From an uncultured Caryophanales bacterium (GTDB taxonomy: Bacteria > Bacillota_I > Bacilli_A > RFN20 > CAG-826): DNA of 64,000 nt. The position numbers were made by a program, and so were the translations under genes. The DNA lies in NCBI GenBank assembly GCA_946414655.1, contig CAMKPL010000001.1:173081-237080 (forward strand). The letters run 5' to 3'. Shown here piece after piece: positions 1 to 10,097 of the stretch. The stretch's first letter is position 1, and every line of letters starts with the position of its first letter. The notes beneath the pieces were generated by a model, which was not told the DNA's origin, did not search any database, and was given only the letters and a program-made list of their open reading frames with translations.

Positions 1-643
1 CCGCGGTTTTTAAACCCGAATATGAAAAATCTAGTGAATCATCGTGGAGTGGGAATGGAAGTTCATAAGTGTGTTGGCCTTCCTTAGATAATTTATCAAT
101 TGGGATTCCGCCCGGATATGGAAGTCCAACAGTACGAGCCACCTTATCGAAACATTCTCCAATTGCGTCGTCTTTTGTTTCGCCAATAATCTCAAAATTC
201 ATCGGTTCTTTCATATAAACAAATTCGGTGTTACCACCACTGACAACAATTGAAAGAAGGGGGAATTGCAGGGGTTTTACGAATTCGTTTGCATAAATAT
301 GACCGGCTAAATGATGAACAGGAATTAGTGGTTTTTGATAAAGAATTGCCAGGGTTTTTGCAACTTGCATTCCAACATGAAGAGCTCCAATTAGGCCTGG
401 GCCGCGTGTAAAAGCAAAAGCATCAATATCCTCAAGTTTTACATTCGCATTTTTGAGTGCTTCATCTAGAACAAACAATACATTTTCACAATGCAAGCGA
501 GAAGCGAGCTCTGGCATAACGCCTCCAAATTGCTGATGCATTTTGATTTGGGTCGCAACAACATTGCTTAAAAGTTCCCCATCTCGAACAATCGCAATGG
601 AGGTTTCATCACAACTTGATTCTAGTCCTAAGATTAATGACAT
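1..643 (-). CDS. tsaD: tRNA N6-adenosine threonylcarbamoyltransferase TsaD (truncated by window edge)
   Basis: Minus-strand reading from 643: MSLILGLESSCDETSIAIVRDGELLSNVVATQ...HQQFGGVMPELASR...HHLAGHIYAN...SGGNTEFVY; classic TsaD/Kae1 motifs. Not in the ORF track because it runs off the edge. Confidence 0.95.
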   Translation of the reverse strand, partial: MSLILGLESSCDETSIAIVRDGELLSNVVATQIKMHQQFGGVMPELASRLHCENVLFVLDEALKNANVKLEDIDAFAFTRGPGLIGALHVGMQVAKTLAILYQKPLIPVHHLAGHIYANEFVKPLQFPLLSIVVSGGNTEFVYMKEPMNFEIIGETKDDAIGECFDKVARTVGLPYPGGIPIDKLSKEGQHTYELPFPLHDDSLDFSYSGLKTA

Positions 644-1095
644 AGCATAAGCCTCTTTACCATATAAATGGCATCTTCTCCGTCAGCATAGTAATGTGGT
701 TTTTTTACAACAACTTCGTAACCATGTTTTTCATAAAGTTTGATTGCAGCAACATTCGATGAACGCACTTCCAAAGTAACGTTTTCAACAATGTCTTCGC
801 CTTCTTTTGGAAACGTCTTCTCCATCTCATTTAAAAGAATGGTTGCAAGACCTTTTCTTCGATATTCTCTTGTTACAGCAATTTGAGTTATAGTTGCGGA
901 ATTGAATGTAATCATAAAATTATTAAAACCAACAATTTTTCCATCGGCTTCAATAACGATGAATTTGTTAACAGGGTTTCCATTAAATTCATACTCAAGA
1001 TCTGAATATTTCCAAGGATCTAAAAAGCACTCTTTTTCAATTTCGTAAACCTTTTGTATATCTGCTTTTTTTAATAAACGCACTTTGTAATCCAT
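634..1095 (-). CDS. rimI: Ribosomal-protein-alanine N-acetyltransferase RimI (GNAT)
   Basis: GNAT signature (ITQIAVTREYRRKGLATILL...LEVRSSNVAAIKLYEKHGYE); overlaps tsaD by 10 nt in a tsaE-tsaB-rimI-tsaD cluster. Confidence 0.9.
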   Translation of the reverse strand: MDYKVRLLKKADIQKVYEIEKECFLDPWKYSDLEYEFNGNPVNKFIVIEADGKIVGFNNFMITFNSATITQIAVTREYRRKGLATILLNEMEKTFPKEGEDIVENVTLEVRSSNVAAIKLYEKHGYEVVVKKPHYYADGEDAIYMVKRLMLCH

Positions 1096-1685
1096 TATAA
1101 AAGCTCCTTCAGATAGACAGGATTTACGACGAAAGGATTTTCAACTAGTTTCTCATCGTTGAGACCTTTTGCAAGATTATTGATTGTGTCGTAGGAATTT
1201 GAATCTAGTCCAAGATGACCAAGTTCTCCATTAATAAGATAGTAAGGATGTTCAGCAATATATTTTTGAAGATCTTCATTACTCATAACGCAATCAGATA
1301 AAAGGCATTTCTCACCCTCATACACGCCAACATACGATCGTCCACTTCGTGCGTTAAAAACGCAAATTGTTGGTTTGCTTTCGTCTCTTAATAAGGAAAG
1401 CGATGAAACAGCATAAACCTTAGTATGCAAAGCATAAGCGAGTGTTTTTCCAATTGTTACAGCGATTCTTACACCTGTATATGAGCCGGGACCAACTCCA
1501 ATAACGACGGCATCAATATCCTTGTTTTCAACATTGTTTCTTTTAAGAATTGTTTGAAGTTCACTTGTCATCATCTCTGATTGACGTTGCCAAGCTTCAT
1601 AAAAAATCTTATCGATGACTTTTCCGTCTTTTGCTAAGCCAACAGACAAATACTTGCTTGAACTATCTAACAAAATTTCAAACAT
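1095..1685 (-). CDS. tsaB: tRNA threonylcarbamoyladenosine biosynthesis protein TsaB
   Basis: MFEILLDSSSKYLSVGLAKDGK... IGVGPGSYTGVRIAVTIGKTLAYAL; TsaB motif and operon context. Confidence 0.93.
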   Translation of the reverse strand: MFEILLDSSSKYLSVGLAKDGKVIDKIFYEAWQRQSEMMTSELQTILKRNNVENKDIDAVVIGVGPGSYTGVRIAVTIGKTLAYALHTKVYAVSSLSLLRDESKPTICVFNARSGRSYVGVYEGEKCLLSDCVMSNEDLQKYIAEHPYYLINGELGHLGLDSNSYDTINNLAKGLNDEKLVENPFVVNPVYLKELL

Positions 1686-2146
1686 TATTTACCCTCCAAA
1701 GCCGAAAAGACTTTCTGATATTTTTCAGAATCAGAATAAAATTCAAAGAGACGTTCATTATCGCTGACTCTAGTAATTTTAATTGTCATTGTATGAGGCG
1801 GAAGAATACTTTCAATATAGTTTGGCCATTCTACAAAAGAAATGCCTTCACCCTCTAAAAATTCTTCTAATCCAATGTCAATATTTTGGTCTTCTAACCT
1901 ATAAGCATCGATGTGAAATACATTTGGTTGGACTTCAAAATAACATTTTAAAATGTTAAATGTTGGGGAAACAACGTGGTCCTTATAACCAAGTTCCATG
2001 AGCGCACCTGCAACAAAAGTTGTTTTACCGGCTCCTAAATCACCAGTTAACAAAACAACACTTCCCGGCGTCAACTGACGTACGATATTAGCTGCAAGGC
2101 GTTGCGTTTCTTCTTTAGATTTTGAAATCACTTGTAATTTCAACAT
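1685..2146 (-). CDS. tsaE: tRNA threonylcarbamoyladenosine biosynthesis ATPase TsaE
   Basis: Walker A LLTGDLGAGKTTF; SPTFNILKCY; HIDAYRLE; FVEWPNYIE. Confidence 0.94.
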   Translation of the reverse strand: MLKLQVISKSKEETQRLAANIVRQLTPGSVVLLTGDLGAGKTTFVAGALMELGYKDHVVSPTFNILKCYFEVQPNVFHIDAYRLEDQNIDIGLEEFLEGEGISFVEWPNYIESILPPHTMTIKITRVSDNERLFEFYSDSEKYQKVFSALEGK

Positions 2147-2201
2147 AAAAAACCCCGATACATTATAGCAAAGTTAAGAAAATATATTTATAATATTTTT
2201 C

Positions 2202-3101
2202 ATGACAAAGGAAACAACCGTTACAATTGTTGGAGCCGGACCAGCCGGTTTGTATTTTGCTAATCTCTGCCAAAAGGCGGGAATTGATTATCTTTTAATC
2301 GACGCATCAAATGAAGTTGGTGGACAGATTACACACCTTTACCCCGAAAAAGAAATTGTTGATATTCCAGGCATTAATTCAATCATTTCAAAAGACTATA
2401 TTTCAAAACTTTTAAAAGGGGTTGATAAAAGCAAAATTCTCCTCAATACAAAGGTTGAAAAAATTGAAAATAATAAGGTTTTTGCAGGTGATTTTGTTGC
2501 AAAAACCAAATATGTCATTCTTGCTGTTGGATTAGGCTTTTCTTCGCCAAGACCTCTTGGAATAGAGCACGAAAATGAGTGCAAGAACATTCTCTATCAC
2601 CTTAAAAAATTTGATTTTCTAAAAGATAAAAAAGTTGCTATTTTTGGTGGAGGAGATTCGGCGCTCGACTGGTCAAAAGAAATATCAAAGATCTCTAATG
2701 ATGTACACTTAATTCATCGAAGAACAGAATTTAGAGGAAACCCTGAAACAATAAAGAATTGCAAAAATTTAAACATTCATCTTCCTTATGTACCATATTC
2801 TTTAGAATATGAAAACGGAAAAGCTACATCGATAACAATTAAAAAAGTTCTTCCGGAAGGCGAGAAGGAAGAATTCGAAAAGATTTATGTTGATTACATT
2901 TTGGTCAACTATGGCAATGTTGCTGCTAACTGTGATTTTGGTTTTGAAAAACAAGGAATGTTTGTAAAAGTTGATAAAGACAACAAAGTTAAAGACAACA
3001 TTTTTGCTGTCGGAGATATCTGCGATTACGAAAGCAAAAAAAGACGCATTGCGCCTTCAATTGCTGAGTGTAACAAGGTATTTAAACTTATTCAGTCTTA
3101 A
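2202..3101 (+). CDS. NAD(P)/FAD-dependent oxidoreductase (thioredoxin reductase / ferredoxin-NADP reductase type 2-like)
   Basis: N-terminal GAGPAGLYFANL, second Rossmann motif VAIFGGGDSALDW, C-terminal FAVGDICDY. Confidence 0.85.
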   Translation: MTKETTVTIVGAGPAGLYFANLCQKAGIDYLLIDASNEVGGQITHLYPEKEIVDIPGINSIISKDYISKLLKGVDKSKILLNTKVEKIENNKVFAGDFVAKTKYVILAVGLGFSSPRPLGIEHENECKNILYHLKKFDFLKDKKVAIFGGGDSALDWSKEISKISNDVHLIHRRTEFRGNPETIKNCKNLNIHLPYVPYSLEYENGKATSITIKKVLPEGEKEEFEKIYVDYILVNYGNVAANCDFGFEKQGMFVKVDKDNKVKDNIFAVGDICDYESKKRRIAPSIAECNKVFKLIQS

Positions 3102-3618
3102 AATCTCTTGCAAATCTCGAATAATATTCACGAATCTCTTCATCATTAAATGGAGATTCTTTTTTTTCAATTTTCTTATAAACTTCATCGACTGAATGAG
3201 AAAGGATATTCATTATTTCTTGTGAGTAACCTTGCTCTTCGGCATGTTTTTTGTATTCGGATACATCGAGAAGTTTGGTTGATCCATCAGTAAATTTCTT
3301 TATGTCGAGGTCATAATCAATGTATTTGATATATCCTTTGTCATAAATTGCTGGGGACGCAATATTGACATAATAAGAAATGCCTTCTTCCTTAAACATA
3401 GCAATCACATTAAACCAGCGTTTCTTAGAAAGAATAAACATTGCTGGTTCTTTTGTGTGCCATTTGCGCCCGTCAGCCTCGATGACCGAAGCTCGAATAG
3501 AAGCGAGCACAAAATAATCATCATTGTCTTCCACCACATAGCTATGTGACCATTGACGATGAAGTTCTTGATTATGCTTATAGGCCTGGATAATGACCCA
3601 CTTCTTTTCTAATGACAT
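3088..3618 (-). CDS. DUF402 family protein, NtdP/YgaC-like nucleoside tri/diphosphate phosphatase
   Basis: Recalled similarity to B. subtilis YgaC/NtdP: SYKHN..LHRQW, ESDGR-like EADGRKWHTKEPA, WFNVIAMFKEEGISYYVNIASP, KYIDYDLDIK. Confidence 0.8.
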   Translation of the reverse strand: MSLEKKWVIIQAYKHNQELHRQWSHSYVVEDNDDYFVLASIRASVIEADGRKWHTKEPAMFILSKKRWFNVIAMFKEEGISYYVNIASPAIYDKGYIKYIDYDLDIKKFTDGSTKLLDVSEYKKHAEEQGYSQEIMNILSHSVDEVYKKIEKKESPFNDEEIREYYSRFARDFKTE

Positions 3619-4646
3619 TAATCAAGTTCCTTTGCTAATTGACAGGCTTTTAAAATATCCTTTTTGTAACCTTTGACAGGCTCTTGGTTAAATGGACGAT
3701 CTAATGGAATGACCATTAGTGGATCATCATAGCCAAGAGCGATATAAGTTGTTCCTGGTTGAATCGAAATCGCAATATCAACAAGCTCTTTGTTTGGCTT
3801 CATTGAATTAACAATTTTCATCACTTTTGTGTTAAGTGTTTTTTCCCATTTTGAGTCATTTGAATAAATCGCCATTTTGGCATCGTCTTTAACGACTTTC
3901 ACATCTTCTAAATTTGTTGGAGGAAGAGAACGTTGATCACCTTTTATATAAATATAAATTGGTTCTTTTCCTTCGTATTTATTTCCAGTAACGAGATACT
4001 TTCCAACGAAAATTGGTGCAACTCGTTTATCGGTTTTAACAGAGCCTGCGCAGTCACAAACTAAGATGGGTTTTTTCTCATATTCAAACGTTGTTGCTCC
4101 GCGACTACGAACTTCCAAAACATCTTTGTAAAGATTACTATCGATGAAAAGGTGGTCTTCAATTTTTCCTGGGTTTTCAAAGACAACTTTGTCAAAGTTC
4201 TTTGAACCAAAAACATATTTGTTCATGTTTCCATAGAAAACAGAAAAATAATTTCTCATTTTTTCAGTCATCTTTTTTCGTGTTAAAAACGAGAAGGCTA
4301 AAACACATCCAAGTAGGACAACCGCAACACTAATCATCACTGGGAGCTGCCACGAGGCACCTTGCCCAACGTTCGGAATAATAAGGAATGTTCCAACCAT
4401 CAAAAACATCACGACGAAAAATACAATGGATTTAATTCTGTTTCCGCTACGATATTCACCTAAGAATTTAACTCGTTGATCTTCGATGGCTTGTAGTTCT
4501 TCACTATCGTAAACTGGTTTGGTTGGTTCAGGTTGTGTTTCTAAAACAGCGCTTTCTTCTTTCGGCTGTTCAACCTGAGGCATTTCTTCATTAGAAGAAA
4601 CCTCTTCTACTCGTACTTCTTTGTTCTGAACTGTTTCTCTTTGCAT
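3618..4646 (-). CDS. DUF3137-like membrane protein
   Basis: Acidic Pro-rich N-terminus, two adjacent TM helices, then a soluble domain; family assignment from pattern memory only. Confidence 0.5.
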   Translation of the reverse strand: MQRETVQNKEVRVEEVSSNEEMPQVEQPKEESAVLETQPEPTKPVYDSEELQAIEDQRVKFLGEYRSGNRIKSIVFFVVMFLMVGTFLIIPNVGQGASWQLPVMISVAVVLLGCVLAFSFLTRKKMTEKMRNYFSVFYGNMNKYVFGSKNFDKVVFENPGKIEDHLFIDSNLYKDVLEVRSRGATTFEYEKKPILVCDCAGSVKTDKRVAPIFVGKYLVTGNKYEGKEPIYIYIKGDQRSLPPTNLEDVKVVKDDAKMAIYSNDSKWEKTLNTKVMKIVNSMKPNKELVDIAISIQPGTTYIALGYDDPLMVIPLDRPFNQEPVKGYKKDILKACQLAKELD

Positions 4647-4706
4647 ATGATCACCTATTTATACTTAAATAAATTGTATATGATTCACTTACATTATTAT
4701 AGAAAA

Positions 4707-5747
4707 TTATTTTTCTACCGGAAACCGTTTATTAACCATAATCATCGGCCCATAAATCGCGACTAACGCTGCTATTGCAATTGCACCAGATATAGACACA
4801 TAAAGAACGTTATATGCCATCGCTGCTTGAATTTCGTAACCATAAATGATCATTGATGATGTGCAACCGCCCACAAAACGTAGCGCCGTGGAAAGAATTC
4901 CTCCAATAACAATGAAGAGAATTCCTTTTATGTTATAACCATTTTGATCTTTTCCAAAAATAAGTGGTTGGAAAAACCCTAGAACGCAAACAGAGCCCAT
5001 GCCCAATAAATAGTCAAATGGGAATGTCGCAATGCCGTATCCATCAGCTAAACAACTTATTAAACCATATGTAATGCCAGCACCAATGAACCCTTTTAGC
5101 GGACCTTTTCTTAATGCCAAAATCATAAGTGGTAACATTTGAAAATTAACAGATCCACCGCTTTCACCAAGTTGAACAATCTTAACAAAGTTAAGAACAA
5201 GTGCCATAGCAATTAATACACCTATTTCTGTTATATCAAGGGCACTAATTGAGGTATGGTTTGCGGCAATAGACAAAGCCATTAAACCAGCAATAAAGAA
5301 TGCTACTATTGGCAAAACATAACAGAAGAAAATATCATGTGGTTCATAAGCGAGTTCATAACCACTAGAAACATATAAATCGTTCGCTGCAATATCGCGG
5401 ACGACAATCGCGTTAATACCACTCAATAAGAAAAGTAAAACTGCGACAACATAGAAATTTTTGTGTTTACGTCCCAAAAAAATAGTGCCACAAGCAACGA
5501 GAGGAAAAACTAGATATGTTGCGATAAAGAACGCAGTTGTTGGGCCACTAAACGAGCCACCAAATAATGTGTTTCCAAGAGTAAATGATGGATAAGTTTT
5601 AACCCCATCAATTTTAACCTTCACATCAAAAAATGTTCCTATAAAAGAAAGACCAATAAAAAGTAAAACAAAGCCGAGAATACATAATGGCATCAGTTTA
5701 ATCATTTTTTGTCTTATTGGAGAATATTGTTGTTTTGACTCTTCCAT
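4707..5747 (-). CDS. thiT: Energy-coupling-factor thiamine transporter substrate-binding subunit ThiT-like
   Basis: Multi-TM; LDITEIGVLIAMALVLNFVKI...GGSVNFQMLPLMILALRKGPLKGFIGAGITYGLISCL typical of ThiT; preceded by a TPP riboswitch. Confidence 0.9.
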   Translation of the reverse strand: MEESKQQYSPIRQKMIKLMPLCILGFVLLFIGLSFIGTFFDVKVKIDGVKTYPSFTLGNTLFGGSFSGPTTAFFIATYLVFPLVACGTIFLGRKHKNFYVVAVLLFLLSGINAIVVRDIAANDLYVSSGYELAYEPHDIFFCYVLPIVAFFIAGLMALSIAANHTSISALDITEIGVLIAMALVLNFVKIVQLGESGGSVNFQMLPLMILALRKGPLKGFIGAGITYGLISCLADGYGIATFPFDYLLGMGSVCVLGFFQPLIFGKDQNGYNIKGILFIVIGGILSTALRFVGGCTSSMIIYGYEIQAAMAYNVLYVSISGAIAIAALVAIYGPMIMVNKRFPVEK

Positions 5748-5753
5748 AAAAAA

Positions 5754-5774
5754 ATCCGCCTTTCGTTAGCGGAT
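5754..5774 (-). terminator. Terminator/SD-sequestering hairpin of the TPP riboswitch expression platform
   Basis: Minus-strand AUCCGC-UAACGAAAG-GCGGAU followed by UUUUUU abutting the thiT AUG (5747). Confidence 0.85.
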
Positions 5775-5787
5775 AATAAACAAAAAG

Positions 5788-5870
5788 TTCACCTCCGCTA
5801 GCATTACCTAGATCAGGTATGGTCAATTCCGAAGAAGGAATAATCTCAGCCGAGTTCGCTCAGCACCCAA
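5788..5870 (-). promoter_or_regulatory. TPP riboswitch (THI element) upstream of thiT
   Basis: Minus strand: GGGUGCUGAGCGAACUCGGCUGAGAUUAUUCCUUCUUCGGAAUUGACCAUACCUGAUCUAGGUAAUGCUAGCGGAGGUGAA; contains the THI-box cores CUGAGA and ACCUGAUCUAGGUAAUGCUAGCG. Confidence 0.97.
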
Positions 5871-5884
5871 ATAATATTTTAGTT

Positions 5885-6547
5885 TCATATATTAGACCAT
5901 TCAATCTTTTTAATTCTGTTTGACTCTAAAAATTTGTTAGCTTTTGAAAACTGATGTTCATTAAACCATCCGCCATGATTCGCTCCAAGAGGCGATGGGT
6001 GGGACGACTTTAGAATTAAATGGTTGGGGTTTGACAGGTATTTTTCATATTTTTTCGCAAAATTTCCCCACAGCATAAAAACCATCGGTTGGTTGCAAGA
6101 ATTAAGAAATTTTATGACATCTAACATCAAGCAATCATATTCTTTTCTATGGTGTGAAAGGGCTTGTCCGGCAACGACCGTAAGATATGCATTTATTAAC
6201 AGCACCCCTTGTTTTGCTAGGTATGTTAAATCACCGTTTTTAAAATCCATATCGCATCCAGTATCGTTATGAATCTCCTTAAATATATTTACCAAACTTG
6301 GAGGGACTTTTGTGTCTTTTGGAACAGAAAACGATAATCCTTGTGCTTGACCTGGTTCGTGGTATGGGTCTTGGCCAATAATGACAATCTTGATTTGATT
6401 GACTGGTGTTAGTTCAAATGCTTTGAAGAGATTTTCACGAGCTGGATATATTGTTTTTGTCGCGTATTCCTCGTCAAGAAAACGCATTAACTCACGATAA
6501 TATTCCTTTGTTTCTATTTCCTTAAAGAAATCTGACCATGTTTTCAT
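5885..6547 (-). CDS. ung: Uracil-DNA glycosylase
   Basis: IKIVIIGQDPYHEPGQAQGLSFSV; LLINAYLTVVAGQALSH; MLWGNFAKKY; LKSSHPSPLGANHGGWF. Confidence 0.97.
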   Translation of the reverse strand: MKTWSDFFKEIETKEYYRELMRFLDEEYATKTIYPARENLFKAFELTPVNQIKIVIIGQDPYHEPGQAQGLSFSVPKDTKVPPSLVNIFKEIHNDTGCDMDFKNGDLTYLAKQGVLLINAYLTVVAGQALSHHRKEYDCLMLDVIKFLNSCNQPMVFMLWGNFAKKYEKYLSNPNHLILKSSHPSPLGANHGGWFNEHQFSKANKFLESNRIKKIEWSNI

Positions 6548-6599
6548 TGATTAAATTATAATTTTCTAAACATTGATAAACAATGTATAATTGTTTCAA

Positions 6600-7688
6600 A
6601 TGAAAAAGGTTCTTATCGTTTTTAATCATCCTGCGCCATACAAAGTTCGTTTATTTAACGAACTAAGTAGAAGAATGGATCTTAGCGTTATCTTTGAGCG
6701 AAGCCAAAACAAAAACCGTTCATTAAGTTTCTACTCTGAAAATGACTTTAAATTTAAAACTATCAAAGTTACTGGCATAAAACTTGGCGATGAAAATTTT
6801 CTTTCCTCGGGAGTAAAAAACCACATTAAGAAAAACCATTATGACTTAATTGTTATGAATGGTTATTCACAATTTGCCGAAATGAAAGCTATACGTTATA
6901 TGCAGAAGCATAATATTCCTTATGTATTATTTATTAATGGCGGAATCATAAGTAGAAAAGAATCTAAATGTAAGCGAAGATTAAAGACTTCATTTATATC
7001 AAAAGCAAAGTTCTATCTTTCTCCCGATAAAGAATCTAATAAATATCTCGAATACTATGGCGCAGACAAATCTAAAATTTTTAACTACCCTTATTCAACC
7101 TTCTATGAAAATGAGATTGCTCTTAAAGAATTAACCAAAGAAGAAAAGAATGCCATTAAGCAGAAATATGATATACAAGGCGAAAAAGTTTTTGTTTCCG
7201 CCGGACAGCTAATCAAAAGAAAGAATTATTTAACTTTAATTGAGTCTTGGAAAGAAATACCTGAATCACACCATCTTTACATTTTTGGTGATGGAAAAGA
7301 GCACCGTCATTATTTGAAAATTATTGAAGATTTACAGGTGAAAAATGTTCATTTGCGTGATTTTTTACCAAAGAATAAATTATTTGAGATTTTCCGCTGC
7401 TCAGACGTATTTATTTTCCCAAGCAACGAAGACATCTATGGTCATGTTATTAATGAATCTTTATCACAAGGACTCCCGGTTATATCGAATTTAAATGTTA
7501 ATTCTGCTAAAAAACTTTTAAATGAAAAAACAGGAATTTTAACGAGTGACTTTTCAGCAAAAAATATTCTTAAATGTTTGAAACAAATCGAAGATAATAC
7601 ATCATTCGATGATTGCGTGCGTGTTGCCAAAGACAACTCTATTGAGAAAATGTCAGATTCAATTTCTCAAATTCTTTTGGAGAACTAA
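6600..7688 (+). CDS. Glycosyltransferase family 4/1-like
   Basis: MKKVLIVFNHPAPYKVRLFNEL...FVSAGQLIKRKNYLTLIESW...FIFPSNEDIYGHVINESLSQGLPVI; ORF track starts at 6591 but Met at 6600 fits the family N-terminus. Confidence 0.88.
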   Translation: MKKVLIVFNHPAPYKVRLFNELSRRMDLSVIFERSQNKNRSLSFYSENDFKFKTIKVTGIKLGDENFLSSGVKNHIKKNHYDLIVMNGYSQFAEMKAIRYMQKHNIPYVLFINGGIISRKESKCKRRLKTSFISKAKFYLSPDKESNKYLEYYGADKSKIFNYPYSTFYENEIALKELTKEEKNAIKQKYDIQGEKVFVSAGQLIKRKNYLTLIESWKEIPESHHLYIFGDGKEHRHYLKIIEDLQVKNVHLRDFLPKNKLFEIFRCSDVFIFPSNEDIYGHVINESLSQGLPVISNLNVNSAKKLLNEKTGILTSDFSAKNILKCLKQIEDNTSFDDCVRVAKDNSIEKMSDSISQILLEN

Positions 7689-8849
7689 ATGAACATTATT
7701 TTCTTAACTTCTTCAACATCAGAAAACGTGTTTCACAACATTTGTTCGGAATCAAAAGTTTTACCAAACCCAAGCAATCAAAATTTTTATCATAAGCTCA
7801 TTAAAGCTTTATCGTTTTATGACAATGTGGAAGTTGTTTCACATCGGCCATCTGCAAAAGGCATAACATTTTCGCCAATTGAAGATGATCATGATGACCG
7901 CGTTCCTTATCACTATACAAAAATCCAAAAAAATCTTTTCTACAAAATATTTAGAGAAAAACACCAGATTGTTGAAACCACTGTAAAAATTTTAGATTCA
8001 TACCTTCACAAGGATTCCATTATTGTAGTTGATGTGTTGCGAAGAAATCTTTTAAATGCTGCACTAAAAATTAAACACAAACATGGTATTCCAGTTATTG
8101 GCGTCCTCACCGACAACCCTTACAACCTTACCAACGTATCAGACCATTATGCCGAGAAAACTATCGATAAAACAGCAAAGCTGGATGGCTTTTTAACATT
8201 AACAGATGGACTTCTTGCGGCTTATGGAATCACAGGAAAACCAACATATATTTTTGAAGGAATTGTTGAAGATATACCGACGTTTAAAAGAGAGCCTTTG
8301 GGTGAATATATTGCTTTTGCTGGCTCTTTGTACGAACGATATGGTGTCAAAAATCTTGTTGATTCATTTGATGGTCTAGACCAAAAAATTAATTTAGTCA
8401 TTTTAGGAAACGGTCCATTAAAGAGCTATATTTCTAATCTCAGTCAACACGATCATCGCGTTTTATATTTATCTCAACTTAGCAAAAACAAAACATACTG
8501 TATCGAACAACACGCTTTAGCAAACATTAATCCGCGTCCATTAAATGAGACTCTCGACAAACAGTCCGTTCCTTCAAAAATGTTGGATTATCTTGCGAGT
8601 GGTGTTCCAACAATATCAACAAAGCATCCGAGATTATACGAACTTTTCAAAAACGATGTCTATTGGATTGATGATACCTCTGGTCAAGGTATTCAAAAAG
8701 CAATTCTAGATTTTCTTAATTCCTCCCAGATTGAAAAAACAAAAAAGGCCTTGTCCGCCAAGACAAAGGTCTATTCAATGTTTGGAAGTTTAGTTCAAGG
8801 CGAAGGAATTTCTCACTTCTTAAATTCTTTTAATACATCTAAAAGCTGA
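7689..8849 (+). CDS. Glycosyltransferase (GT-B type)
   Basis: IAFAGSLYERYGVKNLVDSF...NINPRPLNETLDKQSVPSKMLDYLASGVPTIST. Confidence 0.8.
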   Translation: MNIIFLTSSTSENVFHNICSESKVLPNPSNQNFYHKLIKALSFYDNVEVVSHRPSAKGITFSPIEDDHDDRVPYHYTKIQKNLFYKIFREKHQIVETTVKILDSYLHKDSIIVVDVLRRNLLNAALKIKHKHGIPVIGVLTDNPYNLTNVSDHYAEKTIDKTAKLDGFLTLTDGLLAAYGITGKPTYIFEGIVEDIPTFKREPLGEYIAFAGSLYERYGVKNLVDSFDGLDQKINLVILGNGPLKSYISNLSQHDHRVLYLSQLSKNKTYCIEQHALANINPRPLNETLDKQSVPSKMLDYLASGVPTISTKHPRLYELFKNDVYWIDDTSGQGIQKAILDFLNSSQIEKTKKALSAKTKVYSMFGSLVQGEGISHFLNSFNTSKS

Positions 8850-10000
8850 GAGGTTAATTTCTCGGCCGTTAAATGTTGGTTGAAATAGCGCAAATTGTTT
8901 GAACCAAGCTGTGCTTTTTCTTTATCGGAAATATCGCAGATTTGCGAGAAAATATTTGATATTTGCAGGGGATTTTCATCAGAAAAGACTGTTCCTTTTG
9001 CTTTTTCAAGAAGGTCTTTTGCATCACCTTTAATTACACCAATTAATGGCTTCCCATATTTCATATATTGAATGGCTTTATTTGGGATTGTTTTACCAAC
9101 CGTTCCCTGATTCTTTAATGAGACAATTAATGCATCGGCGTTTTTATAATAACGTTCTGCTTTCTCAATTGGCAAAGCCCCGGCATATTCAACTCTGTCT
9201 TCTAAATGCTCTTTGGCAATTTGTTTTTTAATATTTTCAAGATTTGTGCCCATTCCCATTAGATAGAGTTTCGCATCATTTCGTTTTAAAAGATTCATCG
9301 CTTCAACAAGTTCAGAAGTCAATTGTAGTGTTCCAATATTTCCAGCATAAACAAAGTTATGCTTCTTCTCAAAATCGATTGGTTCAAGTTCTTCTTTAGA
9401 TTTTAATATCGGTTGATAAACAACAGGGAACTTTTTGTCAGAAATATGTAGCACATCATTGAAATATGATTTAAAAGAGGGCGAAGAAATAACAATTTCA
9501 TCACATTGCTCATAAAGTTTCTTTGACCATCTATAAAGGATTTTATAAACAATCGACCCTTTTCTCACTGCGCCAGTAACAACAGTAGATTCTGGCCAAA
9601 GATCCTGACAATACAAAACATGTGGAACATGGTGTTTCTTAGCATATTTGATTGCCGGAGCAATCGAAATCACTGGTGATAATGAAATTGATAATACAAC
9701 ATCAAAATCGTGGTCGAGTTTTTTTACATAACGTTTTGCATTCCTATGGAATGATAAGTAATTTCGAATGATCGAAATTCGTGAATGTTTTCGTGGATAA
9801 AGCTTAGTTCTTAAAACTCGAACACCATTGATGTTTTCTTCTTTAACTTTCTTGTATTCGTCAAGAATGTATCCATAACCGTAATTTGGTTTTCCGGTCA
9901 ATACGGTAACCTCATTACCTTGTTTAACAAGTTCTTCAGCAATATCGCTCGTTGAAAAACGTTCAGGGTAATAATACTGCGTAACCAGAAGAATTTTCAT
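8813..10000 (-). CDS. Glycosyltransferase family 4, WbuB-like
   Basis: MKILLVTQYYYPERFSTSDIAEELVKQGNEVTVLTGKPNYGYG...; the ORF track start 10039 is probably too long. Confidence 0.9.
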   Translation of the reverse strand: MKILLVTQYYYPERFSTSDIAEELVKQGNEVTVLTGKPNYGYGYILDEYKKVKEENINGVRVLRTKLYPRKHSRISIIRNYLSFHRNAKRYVKKLDHDFDVVLSISLSPVISIAPAIKYAKKHHVPHVLYCQDLWPESTVVTGAVRKGSIVYKILYRWSKKLYEQCDEIVISSPSFKSYFNDVLHISDKKFPVVYQPILKSKEELEPIDFEKKHNFVYAGNIGTLQLTSELVEAMNLLKRNDAKLYLMGMGTNLENIKKQIAKEHLEDRVEYAGALPIEKAERYYKNADALIVSLKNQGTVGKTIPNKAIQYMKYGKPLIGVIKGDAKDLLEKAKGTVFSDENPLQISNIFSQICDISDKEKAQLGSNNLRYFNQHLTAEKLTSQLLDVLKEFKK

Positions 10001-10097
10001 AGCAAAATTATAATCATTATTGATTAAAAACAAAAACACTCAAATGAATTATTTTTTGTGCTATGCCTAAAAATAATGTAATATCTTTTTTGTACCT

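Noticed and set aside
1631-1858. Short antisense ORFs from the track (here and many others, e.g. 2396-2590, 11936-12232, 55019-55273)
   Set aside because: They lie antisense or out of frame inside strongly recognisable genes and show no SD or family signature.
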